A stretch of DNA of 64,000 nucleotides from an uncultured Tropicimonas sp. (GCA_947497945.1 CANMIP010000004.1:62001-126000); one strand, 5' to 3'; positions 34,808 to 43,474 are shown, counted from the stretch's first letter. The notes: generated from the letters alone by a model not told the origin. A program made the numbers and translations.

Positions 34808-34885
34808 GGAACCTCCAACGAGAGACAGCGACTTTCCGCGAATGCTAAACGATTGGTGCGGCTGCCTCAATTCACGGCAAGGATA

Positions 34886-35866
34886 TCAGGTAAATTTCTC
34901 CGCCCAGCAGGGGACGGGATCGCCCGCGGCCGGGCGTGCCGCATGAACGCCGCGCGCGATTGCCCGCGCAAGACAGGTCGCCGCCGCATGACCGAGCGCC
35001 ATCGGTGTCAGGATCGGATCGGGCAGCGCAATGGCCCCGGTTGCCGCCGCGAAGACGAGGTCGCCGTCATAGGGCGTGTGTGACGGAACAATCGCCCGTG
35101 CCATGCCGTCATGCGCCGCCGTGGCCACACGCTGCGCCTCGGCCTGGCTCAGCGCGGCATCCGTTGCGACGATCGCGATCGTCGTCGCCTGCCCGTCCTT
35201 GAACCGCGGTTCGGCGCCCGGATCGGCAGCCTTCACCGGCCCCAGCCCGCCGAACTCGGCGCCGAACTCCCAGGGTCCCGCCCAGAATTCCGGCCCATCG
35301 CCGACAACATCGCCAAGCGCGTTGACCGCCACCAGCGCCCCGACCGTGATCCCGCATTCAAGCACCAGCGAGGCCGAGCCCAGACCGCCCTTGAGGCTGC
35401 GGGTTGTCGCGCCGGTCCCCGCGCCTTCGCTGCCAAGCGCAAACTCCGCGCCCGCCGCGTCCAGCGCCGCCTTCCCGAGCCGCTTGTAGGGGTTTTCCGG
35501 CCAGTCCTTGTCGCCACCATTGAGCAGGTCGAACAGGATCGCGCCGGGCACGATGGGCACCCGCTGCCCGCCGACATCGAAGCCGCGCCCCTGCGCCCGC
35601 AGCGCATCGGCCACGCCCGAGGCCGCGTCCAGCCCGAAGGCGGAGCCGCCCGACAGCACCAGCGCATCGACCTGCTGCACGGTCTTGTCCGGCGCCAGAA
35701 GATCTGTCTCCCGCGTCCCCGGCGCGCCGCCCATGACATGGACTGCCGCCGTGAAGGGCTGCTCGCCCAGCAGCACCGTCGTGCCGCTTTTCACGCGCGC
35801 ATCGCTCGCATTGCCGACAAGCAGGCCGGGCACATCCGTGATCAGGTTCCGTTCGCCGGGACGCAT
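34886..35866 (-). CDS. P1 (DmpA/S58) family peptidase
   Basis: 326 residues, N-terminal-nucleophile aminopeptidase family that self-cleaves. Landmarks: NLITDVPGLLVGNASDA, DALVLSGGSAFGLDAASGV, GAGTGATTRSLKGGLGSAS, and TTIAIVATDAALSQAEAQRV, where homologues cleave before a Ser or Thr. Likely acts on D- or beta-amino-acid peptides or other amides. It starts 18 bp after the stop of the SDR gene, so it may share its transcript. Confidence 0.85.
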   Translation of the reverse strand: MRPGERNLITDVPGLLVGNASDARVKSGTTVLLGEQPFTAAVHVMGGAPGTRETDLLAPDKTVQQVDALVLSGGSAFGLDAASGVADALRAQGRGFDVGGQRVPIVPGAILFDLLNGGDKDWPENPYKRLGKAALDAAGAEFALGSEGAGTGATTRSLKGGLGSASLVLECGITVGALVAVNALGDVVGDGPEFWAGPWEFGAEFGGLGPVKAADPGAEPRFKDGQATTIAIVATDAALSQAEAQRVATAAHDGMARAIVPSHTPYDGDLVFAAATGAIALPDPILTPMALGHAAATCLARAIARGVHAARPAAGDPVPCWAEKFT

Positions 35867-35884
35867 TTCTTCCTCCTCAGGCCG

Positions 35885-36622
35885 TCAGATACAACGGCCG
35901 CCATCGACCCGCAGGATCGCGCCGGTCACCATGCTGGCCTCGTCGGAACAGAGGTAGAGCGCGGCATTGCCCATGTCTTCCGGGGTCGAAAAACGGCCAA
36001 TCGGGATGGTAGAGAGGAATTTCGCCCGGATCTCCGGGGTGTCCTCGCCCATGAAGCTCTTGAGCAACGGCGTTTCGCCCGCCACCGGGGCCAGTGCGTT
36101 GACGCGGATGCCCGACGGCGCAAGCTCCACCGCCATCGCCTCGGTCGCGGTGATCATCCAGCCCTTCGACGCGTTGTACCAGTTGAGGCGCGGGCGCGGC
36201 GAAACGCCGGCCGTCGAGGCGACATTCAGGATCGCCCCGCCAGCGGCCTTCATATGCGGCACGAGATGCACGGCCGTGAGGTAGACCGACTTGGCGTTGA
36301 CCGCGAGCACCCGGTCGAAATCCGCCTCCGAGACCTCCTCCAGCGGCGTCGGCAGGTGGGTCACGCCGGCATTGTTGACGAGGATATCAACCTGCCCGAA
36401 GGCGTTGATCGCGGCCTCGGCCATGGTTTTCACGCTCTCGCCGGAGGCAACATCCACCCCCTGCGCCACCCCGCCAATCTCCGCGGCCAGCGCCTCGGCA
36501 GCTGCGACATTGATATCGGCCACCATGACCCGCGCGCCCTCGGCGGCGAACTTGCGTGCAATCCCGGCCCCGAAGCCCGAGCCGCCCCCGGTGACGATTG
36601 CGTTTTTTCCTTCCAGTCGCAT
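35885..36622 (-). CDS. SDR family oxidoreductase
   Basis: 245 residues, classical short-chain dehydrogenase. Cofactor loop TGGGSGFG (11-18) with Asp36 favouring NAD(H), NNAG (83-86), catalytic Ser136, Tyr149 and Lys153 (NWYNASKGW). The C-terminus DEASMVTGAILRVDGGR is typical. Divergent from an aldo-keto reductase with 46 bp between, suggesting joint control. Probably sugar or polyol oxidation; exact substrate not readable. Confidence 0.9.
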   Translation of the reverse strand: MRLEGKNAIVTGGGSGFGAGIARKFAAEGARVMVADINVAAAEALAAEIGGVAQGVDVASGESVKTMAEAAINAFGQVDILVNNAGVTHLPTPLEEVSEADFDRVLAVNAKSVYLTAVHLVPHMKAAGGAILNVASTAGVSPRPRLNWYNASKGWMITATEAMAVELAPSGIRVNALAPVAGETPLLKSFMGEDTPEIRAKFLSTIPIGRFSTPEDMGNAALYLCSDEASMVTGAILRVDGGRCI

Positions 36623-36668
36623 GCGACTCCTCCCATGCTGGCAAACAGTTTTCGGGAGGAGACACCTC

Positions 36669-37655
36669 ATGACGCTGAATCTCAACAGCAATCCGCGACT
36701 CGGCATGGGATGCTGGGCAATAGGCGGCCCGCTCTGGGCCGAGGAAACGCCGCTTGGCTGGGGCGAAGTGGACGATGGCGAGTCGATCCGGGCGATTCAC
36801 GCCGCCCTCGACGCCGGTGCGCGCTATTTCGACACAGCCTCCGTCTATGGCGCCGGCCATTCGGAGGTCGTGCTCGGCGCCGCGCTCAAGGGGCGCGAGA
36901 ATGTGGTGATCTCAACCAAGATCGGCAATCTCTTCGACGCGAAATCTAAACAGGTCACCGGCACGGTGGAGACCCGCGACGAGGCCGTGGCCGAGATCGA
37001 AGGCTGCCTGCGGCGGCTGGGGCGCGACCATGTCGACATGGTATTTCTGCACCTCAACGAAATGTCCCCCGAGGCGGCGGCGCCGATCTTCGAGGCGCTG
37101 GAATCGGCCCGTTCGGCAGGCAAGATCGGCGCCTTTGGCTGGTCGACCGATTTCCCGGACTCCGCCGCTGCCTATGCCACGTGGCCGGGCTTCACGGCGG
37201 TTCAGCACACGATGAATCTCTGGGTTCCGGCCAGCAAGGTGCTATCGGTAATCGAACATCACGGACTTCTTTCTGTTAACCGGATGCCGCTGGCGATGGG
37301 GGTCTTTTCCGGTAAGTATTCCGCGGATTTCAAACTCCAACCCTCTGATATCCGAACGAATTCCTTCGACTGGATGGAGTATTTCCAGGGCGGCAAAGTT
37401 GTTCCCGAGGTTCTCGACATGCTGAACGCGGTCAGGGAATTGCTGCAATCGGACGGGCGCAGCGTTGCGCAGGGCGCGCTCGCATGGCTCTGGGCCAAGA
37501 GCCCCAATACCTGCCCGATCCCCGGCTTCCGAACCATCGAACAGGCCGAACAGAATGCCCGCGCACTGGATTTTGGCCCGCTTCCGGAAGGGGTAATGGC
37601 GGAGATCGAAGCCCTGGTGGATCGCCCCCCGGAAGGCGAGCCGCGCGCACGATAA
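36669..37655 (+). CDS. Aldo/keto reductase
   Basis: 328 residues, AKR TIM barrel. Asp55 and catalytic Tyr60 in YFDTASVYGAGHSE, Lys84 in ISTKIG, and His in MVFLHLNE. NADPH-binding end GFRTIEQAEQNARAL. AGGAG lies 8 nt before the ATG. Resembles AKRs acting on aldoses. Divergent from the SDR gene and followed after a strong hairpin by the aldehyde dehydrogenase on the other strand. Confidence 0.88.
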   Translation: MTLNLNSNPRLGMGCWAIGGPLWAEETPLGWGEVDDGESIRAIHAALDAGARYFDTASVYGAGHSEVVLGAALKGRENVVISTKIGNLFDAKSKQVTGTVETRDEAVAEIEGCLRRLGRDHVDMVFLHLNEMSPEAAAPIFEALESARSAGKIGAFGWSTDFPDSAAAYATWPGFTAVQHTMNLWVPASKVLSVIEHHGLLSVNRMPLAMGVFSGKYSADFKLQPSDIRTNSFDWMEYFQGGKVVPEVLDMLNAVRELLQSDGRSVAQGALAWLWAKSPNTCPIPGFRTIEQAEQNARALDFGPLPEGVMAEIEALVDRPPEGEPRAR

Positions 37656-37670
37656 AGGCGAGGCTGAATC

Positions 37671-37707
37671 GTCCCGCTGGCGGACAAGCCGATGTTGTCA
37701 GCGGGAC
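37671..37707 (+). terminator. Strong bulged hairpin downstream of the aldo/keto reductase
   Basis: GTCCCGCT (37671-37678) pairs with AGCGGGAC (37700-37707); inside, GACAA (37683-37687) pairs with TTGTC (37695-37699), leaving a 4-nt GGCG bulge and a 7-nt loop. Thirteen pairs in all, 15 bp after the stop. No T-tract, so it may terminate weakly or stabilise the 3' end. Confidence 0.4.
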
Positions 37708-37862
37708 CGAAGAGCGCAATGCCAGCGGTGCCCATCAGAACGGCCCATTGTCGCCGTCACGGGTGATGGCGCTTGAGCGTCCCTCCAGGGCGAAACGGCG
37801 CTTTCAGCCATCGGCAGGACGGATCGCCCCGGTTCTGACCCCGCGTTCGACGCCCTGCGCGA

Positions 37863-39314
37863 CTAGCCGTGCAGGCAGGCCACCGTCTTCAGTTGCGAGA
37901 AGGCGTAGAGCGCCTCGAACCCCTTCTCCCGGCCATGGCCGGACTTGCCGACACCGCCAAAGGGCAGCTCGACCCCGCCCCCCGCGCCGTAATTGTTGAC
38001 AAAGACCTGACCGGCGCGCAGCCGCTTGGCCATCCGCATCTGGCGCGCGCCATTGGCCGTCCAGACCGAGGCCACGAGCCCGAGCCCGGTCCCGTTGGCA
38101 ATCGCCACCGCCTCTTCCTCATCCTCGAACGGCAGCAGGACCTGTGCCGGCCCGAAGATTTCCTCCTGCGCCAGCACATGGCCGGGCGTCGCCCCTGAGA
38201 TCAGCCGCGGCGCGACGTAGTGCCCGCCCGCCGGCGTTCCCTCGACGATCCGCCCTTCGGCCAGCGTTTCGAGATCGGCGCCAAGCCGGAGATAGCCTTC
38301 CACGATCTGCTTCTGCTTACCCGAGATCAGCGGCCCAAGCTCAAGGTCCGACATGGCCGGCCCGACCCGCAACGTGCCGTAGCGCTCCGCCATCTGCGCC
38401 GCCACCTCGTCGAACCGCGCCCGCTGCACGAGGATGCGGGAGGAGGCCGAACAGGTCTGACCGGCATTCTGGATCCCGGCATTGACCAGGAAGGGCAGCG
38501 CCACGTCGATATCGGCATCCTCGAACAGGACCTGGGGGCTCTTTCCGCCCAGCTCCAGCGTCACCGGGACGACATTCTCGCCTGCGGCCTTCTGCACCGC
38601 CTGCCCGACGGAGAAGGAGCCGGTGAAGGAGACATGGTCGATCCCCGGATGCCCCGAAAGCGCAGCGCCCGCCTCTTCGCCAAGCCCCGGCACGACATTC
38701 AGCGCCCCGGCCGGCAGACCGGCCTCTTCGGCGAGCCGGGCAAAGGCCAGCGCCGTCAGACAGGCTTCTTCGGCCGGTTTCAGCACCACCGCATTTCCCA
38801 TGCAGAGCGCGGCCCCGACCGAACGGCCGATGATCTGCATCGGGTAGTTCCAGGGGATGATATGCGCCGACACCCCAAGCGGTTCGCGCAGCGTGTAGAC
38901 GGTGTAGCCGTCAAGATAGGGGATCGTCTCCCCCATCAGCTTGTCCGCCGCGCCGCCGTAGAACTCCATGTAGCGCGCAAGCGCGATGGCGTCATTGCGC
39001 GCCTGGCTCAGCGGCTTGCCGACATCATGCGCCTCCATGCGGGCGAGATCCTCGATCCGGGCCTGCACGAGTTGCCCGATCCGAACCAGCACCCGGCCGC
39101 GTTCGACCGCCGTCGCCCGGCCCCAGGCACCGTCCAGCGCCGCCCGCGCCGCCTCCACCGCCGCGTCGACATCGCTCGCACGTCCCCGGGCGATGGAGCC
39201 GATCTCCTCCCCGGTCGATGGGTTCTCCAGCGGCAATGTCTCCGCCGCCGCAGCCCATTTGCCGCCAATGAAAAGCTCTCGGCTGTCAAACCAGCCCGAT
39301 GTCGCGTCACCCAT
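37863..39314 (-). CDS. NAD-dependent aldehyde dehydrogenase
   Basis: 483 residues, ALDH superfamily. IIPWNYPMQIIGRS, catalytic Glu254 (TLELGGKS) and Cys288 (NAGQTCSASSR), C-terminal GGGVELPFGGVGKSGHGREKG. Start at MGDATSGWFDSRELFIGG. Related to betaine/gamma-aminobutyraldehyde and sugar-aldehyde dehydrogenases. Its neighbours (SDR, AKR) suggest a short oxidative route for a sugar, polyol or amine, but the substrate is not determined. Confidence 0.9.
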   Translation of the reverse strand: MGDATSGWFDSRELFIGGKWAAAAETLPLENPSTGEEIGSIARGRASDVDAAVEAARAALDGAWGRATAVERGRVLVRIGQLVQARIEDLARMEAHDVGKPLSQARNDAIALARYMEFYGGAADKLMGETIPYLDGYTVYTLREPLGVSAHIIPWNYPMQIIGRSVGAALCMGNAVVLKPAEEACLTALAFARLAEEAGLPAGALNVVPGLGEEAGAALSGHPGIDHVSFTGSFSVGQAVQKAAGENVVPVTLELGGKSPQVLFEDADIDVALPFLVNAGIQNAGQTCSASSRILVQRARFDEVAAQMAERYGTLRVGPAMSDLELGPLISGKQKQIVEGYLRLGADLETLAEGRIVEGTPAGGHYVAPRLISGATPGHVLAQEEIFGPAQVLLPFEDEEEAVAIANGTGLGLVASVWTANGARQMRMAKRLRAGQVFVNNYGAGGGVELPFGGVGKSGHGREKGFEALYAFSQLKTVACLHG

Positions 39315-39428
39315 GTCTGAGTCTCCCGGCCAGCCCGCTTGGGGCATCGGGCACAAGCAATCCCTTCGGCCGAAGAGTGTCAAGCGGGCCGGGCCGCATA
39401 TCGCTGCGGCACCGGCTGCGGCACGCTG

Positions 39429-40607
39429 TCAGACCGCGTCCAGCGCCTGTTTCACATCCGCGATCAGGTCGTCGCTATCCTCGATGCCGAGGCTGACCCG
39501 GACCAGCCCCGGCGAGATCCCGAGCTCGGCGCGCTGCTCTTCGGACAGCCGCTGGTGGGTGGTCGTGGCCGGATGGGTGACGATGGATTTCGCATCGCCA
39601 AGATTGTTGGAGATCGTCATGATCTTCAGCGCGTTGAGGAACCGGAACGCCGCGTCCTTTCCGCCCTTGATGTCAAGCGACAGGACAGTGCCCGGCTTCT
39701 CGAGCATGTGGCCGGCGAGCACATGCTGCGGATGCTGCTCGAGCCCGGGATAGATCACCCGCTCCAGTCGGCTGTCCCATTGCAGCGCCTCGGCCATGGC
39801 CTGGGCGGTCGCGGCCTGGGCCCGGACCCGCAGGTCGAGCGTTTCCAGCCCCTTGAGCATGATCCAGGCCGTGAACGGGCTCATCGAGCCGCCTGTATGC
39901 TTCAGATAGGGTTCGACGGTCTTGCGGATGAACTCCTTCGTCCCGAGGATCACGCCGCCAAGCGCGCGCCCCTGTCCGTCGATATGCTTGGTGGCCGAGT
40001 AGACGACCACGTCGGCCCCCTGCTCCAGCGCGCGGGAGAAGACCGGGGTGGCGAAGACATTGTCGACAATCACCTTCGCATCCACACGGCGGGCGAGCTT
40101 GGCCACGGCCGGAATGTCCACCACTTCGAGCGTCGGGTTGGACATGGTCTCGAAGAAGACGGCCTTGGTGTCCTTGTTGATTGCGCGTTTCCACTGCGCA
40201 AGATCGGTGCCGTCGACGAAAGTGACCTCGACGCCGAAACGGGTCAGCACATCCTCGAGAATGTAGAGACAGGAGCCGAACAGCGCCCGCGCAGCAACCA
40301 CATGGTCGCCCGCCTTGAGCATGGAGGTCAGCGCGCCATTGACGGCGGCCATGCCGGAGGCGGTGGCGAAAGCATCCTCGGCGCCCTCCAGCGCGGCGAT
40401 GCGATCCTCGAACATCTTCACGGTCGGGTTGCCGTAACGGGCATAGATGAACTCGTCCGGACCGGCCTCCAGGAAGCGCGCCTCGGCGGCTTCGGCGCTG
40501 TCATAGACGAAGCCCTGGGTCATGAAGATCCCTTCCGCCACCTCACCATATTGGCTGCGGCGAATGCCGGAATGGACCAGTTTCGTGCGTGTTTTCCAGT
40601 CTTCCAT
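39429..40607 (-). CDS. metZ: O-succinylhomoserine sulfhydrylase
   Basis: 392-residue PLP enzyme of the Cys/Met metabolism family that forms homocysteine from O-succinylhomoserine and sulfide in methionine synthesis. PLP Lys207 in VVYSATKHIDGQG; family blocks YARYGNPTV and ATASGMAAVNGAL. The MetZ assignment over cystathionine gamma-synthase rests on overall resemblance and on the SAM-II riboswitch in its leader. GGGAGG is 9-14 nt before the ATG. Confidence 0.92.
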   Translation of the reverse strand: MEDWKTRTKLVHSGIRRSQYGEVAEGIFMTQGFVYDSAEAAEARFLEAGPDEFIYARYGNPTVKMFEDRIAALEGAEDAFATASGMAAVNGALTSMLKAGDHVVAARALFGSCLYILEDVLTRFGVEVTFVDGTDLAQWKRAINKDTKAVFFETMSNPTLEVVDIPAVAKLARRVDAKVIVDNVFATPVFSRALEQGADVVVYSATKHIDGQGRALGGVILGTKEFIRKTVEPYLKHTGGSMSPFTAWIMLKGLETLDLRVRAQAATAQAMAEALQWDSRLERVIYPGLEQHPQHVLAGHMLEKPGTVLSLDIKGGKDAAFRFLNALKIMTISNNLGDAKSIVTHPATTTHQRLSEEQRAELGISPGLVRVSLGIEDSDDLIADVKQALDAV

Positions 40608-40623
40608 CGCGGAGACCTCCCAG

Positions 40624-40656
40624 CAAAAAGCCCCACCGCAGTCAGCGGCGGGGCGA
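40624..40656 (-). terminator. Intrinsic terminator in the metZ leader
   Basis: On the metZ strand, CCCCGCCGC, a 5-nt loop TGACT and GCGGTGGGG (one G-T pair) are followed at once by CTTTTTG. The T-tract ends only about 4 nt before the ribosome-binding site of metZ. It lies 3' of the SAM-II aptamer and is therefore the likely expression platform for transcription attenuation. Confidence 0.8.
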
Positions 40657-40660
40657 CCCG

Positions 40661-40720
40661 TCCTGACCTCTTTAGCGGAATGATTATCCTGGCCCGCAAT
40701 CCGGTGAACAAATCGCCAGG
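40661..40720 (-). ncRNA. SAM-II (SAM-alpha) riboswitch upstream of metZ
   Basis: On the minus strand, stem P1 is CCTGGC (40720-40715) with GCCAGG (40693-40688). The loop carries the conserved GATTTG (40714-40709) and ACCGGATTGC (40705-40696). The 3' segment has ATAATC and CGCTAAAGAGG, the pseudoknot strand. These are the conserved blocks of the alphaproteobacterial SAM-II family, which controls met genes. Binding of SAM should lower metZ expression. Confidence 0.9.
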
Positions 40721-40739
40721 GCGCCGAGTGCGCGCGCCC

Positions 40740-40768
40740 AAGTAGCGCTGTCGTGCCGGTCTCGTCAA
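40740..40768 (-). promoter_or_regulatory. Sigma-70-type promoter of metZ
   Basis: On the minus strand TTGACG (40768-40763), a 17-bp spacer and CTACTT (40745-40740) make a reasonable housekeeping promoter. Transcription would start about 40733, some 13 nt before the aptamer stem, which fits a riboswitch-led transcript. Confidence 0.55.
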
Positions 40769-40782
40769 GCGATCCGCCGCGC

Positions 40783-40848
40783 CGTTACCGTTTCGTTACC
40801 GATGCGTCACGGGTGCGTAACCCTCACGTCACTGCCTCGTAGCAGACT
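40783..40848. promoter_or_regulatory. Array of six 11-bp-phased direct repeats (CGTNAC core)
   Basis: Units start at 40783, 40794, 40805, 40816, 40827 and 40838, each exactly 11 bp apart, with cores CGTTAC, CGTTAC, CGTCAC, CGTAAC, CGTCAC and CGTAGC. The 5-bp tails between cores differ, so this is not a simple microsatellite. Eleven-bp direct repeats on one DNA face are the usual binding pattern of OmpR/PhoB-family response regulators. The array lies between the metZ promoter and the start of the divergent alpha/beta hydrolase. Confidence 0.6.
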
Positions 40849-40887
40849 CGCACTAGTCGATACACAAGATCTAGTGGAAGGCCGATC

Positions 40888-41802
40888 ATGCCCCTGATCC
40901 GGGTAAATGCCGAGGGCGACACGCTCGCCTCGCCGCTGCAAGCGGACCGGGACCTGCGCCGCGCGCTTGCGATTGCCGGCCCGAAGGCGCCGGTCGTGGT
41001 CCTGATCCATGGCTACAAGTTCTCGCCCGCGCGCGACCGGACCAGCCCATACACACATATCCTGTCGCTCTCCCCGGAACGGGATCGCCGGAAGGCCCTG
41101 TCCTGGCCGCGCGAGCTGGGGCTCGGTTCGAGCGCCTCGAATGAGCCGCTCTGCATCGCGCTTGGCTGGGAAGCACGCGGCTCGCTCTGGCGGGCCTACC
41201 GGAACGCCGAAGCAACGGGGCAGGCTCTGGCCGAACTGATCCGGCGCATCCGGCGGATCCGGCCGGACCAGAGCGTCGATGTGATGGCGCATTCGCTGGG
41301 CTGCCGGGTCGCGCTGTCGGCGCTGCCCTTCCTGCCGGCCCGCTCCATCGGACGGGCCGTTCTGATGGCGCCGGCGGAGATGCGCTCCACCGCGCTGCGA
41401 AACCTGGACACGGCAGCCGGGCTGACGGCCGAGATCCTCAACATCACCAGCCGCGAGAACGGTTTCTATGACCGGCTGCTGGAATGGCTGGTGGCGCCGC
41501 TGCGCTTCGGCGACCGGGCAATCGGTTCGGGGATGTCACGCCGGGTCGAGAACTGGATCGATGTCAATATCGACCGGCGCGAGACCCGGGACGCGCTGGC
41601 CGCGCAAGGCTTCCCGATCCCGGCCTCGGACAAGCGGATCTGCCACTGGTCGGTTTATCTGCGCCCGGGGCTCTTTGCCTTCTACCGCGCGGTGCTCCAC
41701 CGGGACGTGGCGCTCTCCGCGCTGAAGCCTCAACCCAAACCGATCTCGCCCCTCTCCCGCCTGGGAACCCGCCTCATGCGCCCCCTGCCCTTCGCGTCCT
41801 GA
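40888..41802 (+). CDS. Alpha/beta hydrolase (DUF900-like)
   Basis: 304 residues. Strand-loop VVVLIHGYKFSPARD, nucleophile VDVMAHSLGCRVAL (Ser136) and a late His in KRICHWSVYLRPG. Family resembles DUF900/esterase-like hydrolases of Rhodobacterales; the substrate is unknown. The array of 11-bp repeats ends 40 bp before the ATG, so this gene is the likely target of the corresponding regulator. Confidence 0.82.
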   Translation: MPLIRVNAEGDTLASPLQADRDLRRALAIAGPKAPVVVLIHGYKFSPARDRTSPYTHILSLSPERDRRKALSWPRELGLGSSASNEPLCIALGWEARGSLWRAYRNAEATGQALAELIRRIRRIRPDQSVDVMAHSLGCRVALSALPFLPARSIGRAVLMAPAEMRSTALRNLDTAAGLTAEILNITSRENGFYDRLLEWLVAPLRFGDRAIGSGMSRRVENWIDVNIDRRETRDALAAQGFPIPASDKRICHWSVYLRPGLFAFYRAVLHRDVALSALKPQPKPISPLSRLGTRLMRPLPFAS

Positions 41803-41909
41803 TTTCGGATGCCTGCCTGCCGGAACCGCACAGGCTGGAGCGCCAACCGCCCGAAGGGCTCAGAAGGAATGCGCCGCAAGGCGCGCTACACGATAGCCGT
41901 CCCGGGCGG

Positions 41910-42518
41910 TCATTCCGCCGGTTCGTCTTCCAACTCCATGTATTTCTGCAAGCTGAAGACCTGCGCCATGAGGAAGACGAACAGGACGATCGGAAAACCG
42001 AAAGTCTCGATCTTGACCCAGGCATCGGTGGACATGGTCCGCCAGACGAACTCGTTTGCCACGGCCAGGACCGCAAACCCGAGTGCCAGCCGCCGCGTGA
42101 GCTTCATCCAGCCTTCCTCGGCCATCGGCATCGCATCGCCCAGCACCCAGGCGAGATAGCTCTGCCCCCGCAGGAGGCCGATGCCGAGCAGGATCGCGAA
42201 GAGCCCGTAGACGATGGTCGTCTTCATCTTGAAGAAGGTCTCGTCATTGAACCAGACCGTCAGGCCGCCGAAGATGATCACCATCAGCGCCGTCACGACC
42301 TGGATCCGCGAGAGCTTGCCCGTCAATTTCCACAGGATGGTCATTGCCACCAGCAGGATCGGTACGAAGGCCCCGGCGGCGATGATGAAGCCATCATACT
42401 CCGTACCGCCGATGGTGAATGTCTGTTCGCGCATCCGCATATAGGCGATGAAGAAGGCGATGGTCGGCCCAAGTTCGAGGACCTGCTTCATCACCGGATT
42501 GATTTTTTTCTCTTCCAT
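41910..42518 (-). CDS. yciB: YciB/IspZ family inner membrane protein (septation protein A)
   Basis: 202 residues with five to six transmembrane helices. Motifs LELGPTIAFFIAYM, VVTALMVIIFGGLTVWFNDETFFKMKTT (shown in part) and RTMSTDAWVKIETFG match the family. In enterobacteria YciB/IspZ affects septation and envelope synthesis. Start ATG at 42518 (MEEKKINPV). It follows an EamA exporter gene with 53 bp between, in the conserved ftsY-EamA-ispZ neighbourhood. Confidence 0.92.
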   Translation of the reverse strand: MEEKKINPVMKQVLELGPTIAFFIAYMRMREQTFTIGGTEYDGFIIAAGAFVPILLVAMTILWKLTGKLSRIQVVTALMVIIFGGLTVWFNDETFFKMKTTIVYGLFAILLGIGLLRGQSYLAWVLGDAMPMAEEGWMKLTRRLALGFAVLAVANEFVWRTMSTDAWVKIETFGFPIVLFVFLMAQVFSLQKYMELEDEPAE

Positions 42519-42571
42519 CGCGCGGTCTCCAGACTTGCTCTGCCCGGGTGCACCCGTTTTTCGCGCTGCTG

Positions 42572-43474
42572 TCAACTGCCAAGCTCCACAATGACCGCAC
42601 CGGCCGCGATCACCGTCATCAGCGCCAACCTGCGCGGCCCGACGGTTTCCTTCAGCACCAGCCAGCCGATCAGCGCCGCAAAGACGGTCGATGTCTCCCG
42701 CAAAACCGCCGCCTCGCCGACCTTGTCCAGCCGCGTGGCCAGCATGACCGACCCGAAGCTGCCCCAGGCGACCACCGCCCCGAACAGCCCCATCAGGACA
42801 AGCGGGCGCGGGTCGGGCCTGTGCCGCAGATTGCGCCATCGCAGCGCGGCGATCACGGGCATGTCCATCGCCGTGAGAAAGAAGAACCATGCGAGGAATG
42901 TGAACGGGTTGGGCGTCGCGCGGATCCCGTAGGCGTCATAGGTCGTGTAGAGCGCCACCATCGCCCCGGTGGCAAGCGCCAGCCAGAGTGCGGGAACGAG
43001 GGTCTCGCGGTCGATCTCGACATGAATCAGGTTGTAGACGGCAAGCCCGAAGATACCGGCCACAAGCACAAGGACGCCGAGCCACTGCACGGGCGTGAAG
43101 GTCTCTCCGAAAATCAGCCATGCGCCAAAGACGGTAAAGAGCGGGCCCGAGCCGCGCACCACGGGGTAGACCACGGTAAAGGCGCCGCGCGAGAAAGCCA
43201 GGGCCATGCCGACCTTGTAGGCAAAATGGATCACCATGACGCCGAGCATGATCAGCCACTCGCGCCCCTCGGGCCACGGCACCAGGAAGAGCGCCACCGG
43301 CGCCGAAAGCACGAACAGCCAGGCATCGATCGCCCCGCGACTGAGCCAGGGGTCGAAACGCCCCTTCTGCAACGCGCCGAAGACGGCGTGAAGGAAGGCA
43401 GCACTCAGGGCGAGGACAGTGGCCAGCAAGGCGCCTGCCTCGGTGCCTTCAAGTGAAATGATCCAGTCCGACAC
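42572..43474 (-). CDS. EamA/DMT family transporter
   Basis: 300 residues with ten predicted transmembrane helices and two EamA repeats (first about 12-145, second about 165-295). Segments such as LRETSTVFAALIGWLVLKET and FTVFGAWLIFGETFTPVQWL are typical of metabolite exporters of the drug/metabolite superfamily. The solute is unknown. Between the orphan gene and ispZ on the same strand. Confidence 0.88.
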   Translation of the reverse strand: MSDWIISLEGTEAGALLATVLALSAAFLHAVFGALQKGRFDPWLSRGAIDAWLFVLSAPVALFLVPWPEGREWLIMLGVMVIHFAYKVGMALAFSRGAFTVVYPVVRGSGPLFTVFGAWLIFGETFTPVQWLGVLVLVAGIFGLAVYNLIHVEIDRETLVPALWLALATGAMVALYTTYDAYGIRATPNPFTFLAWFFFLTAMDMPVIAALRWRNLRHRPDPRPLVLMGLFGAVVAWGSFGSVMLATRLDKVGEAAVLRETSTVFAALIGWLVLKETVGPRRLALMTVIAAGAVIVELGS

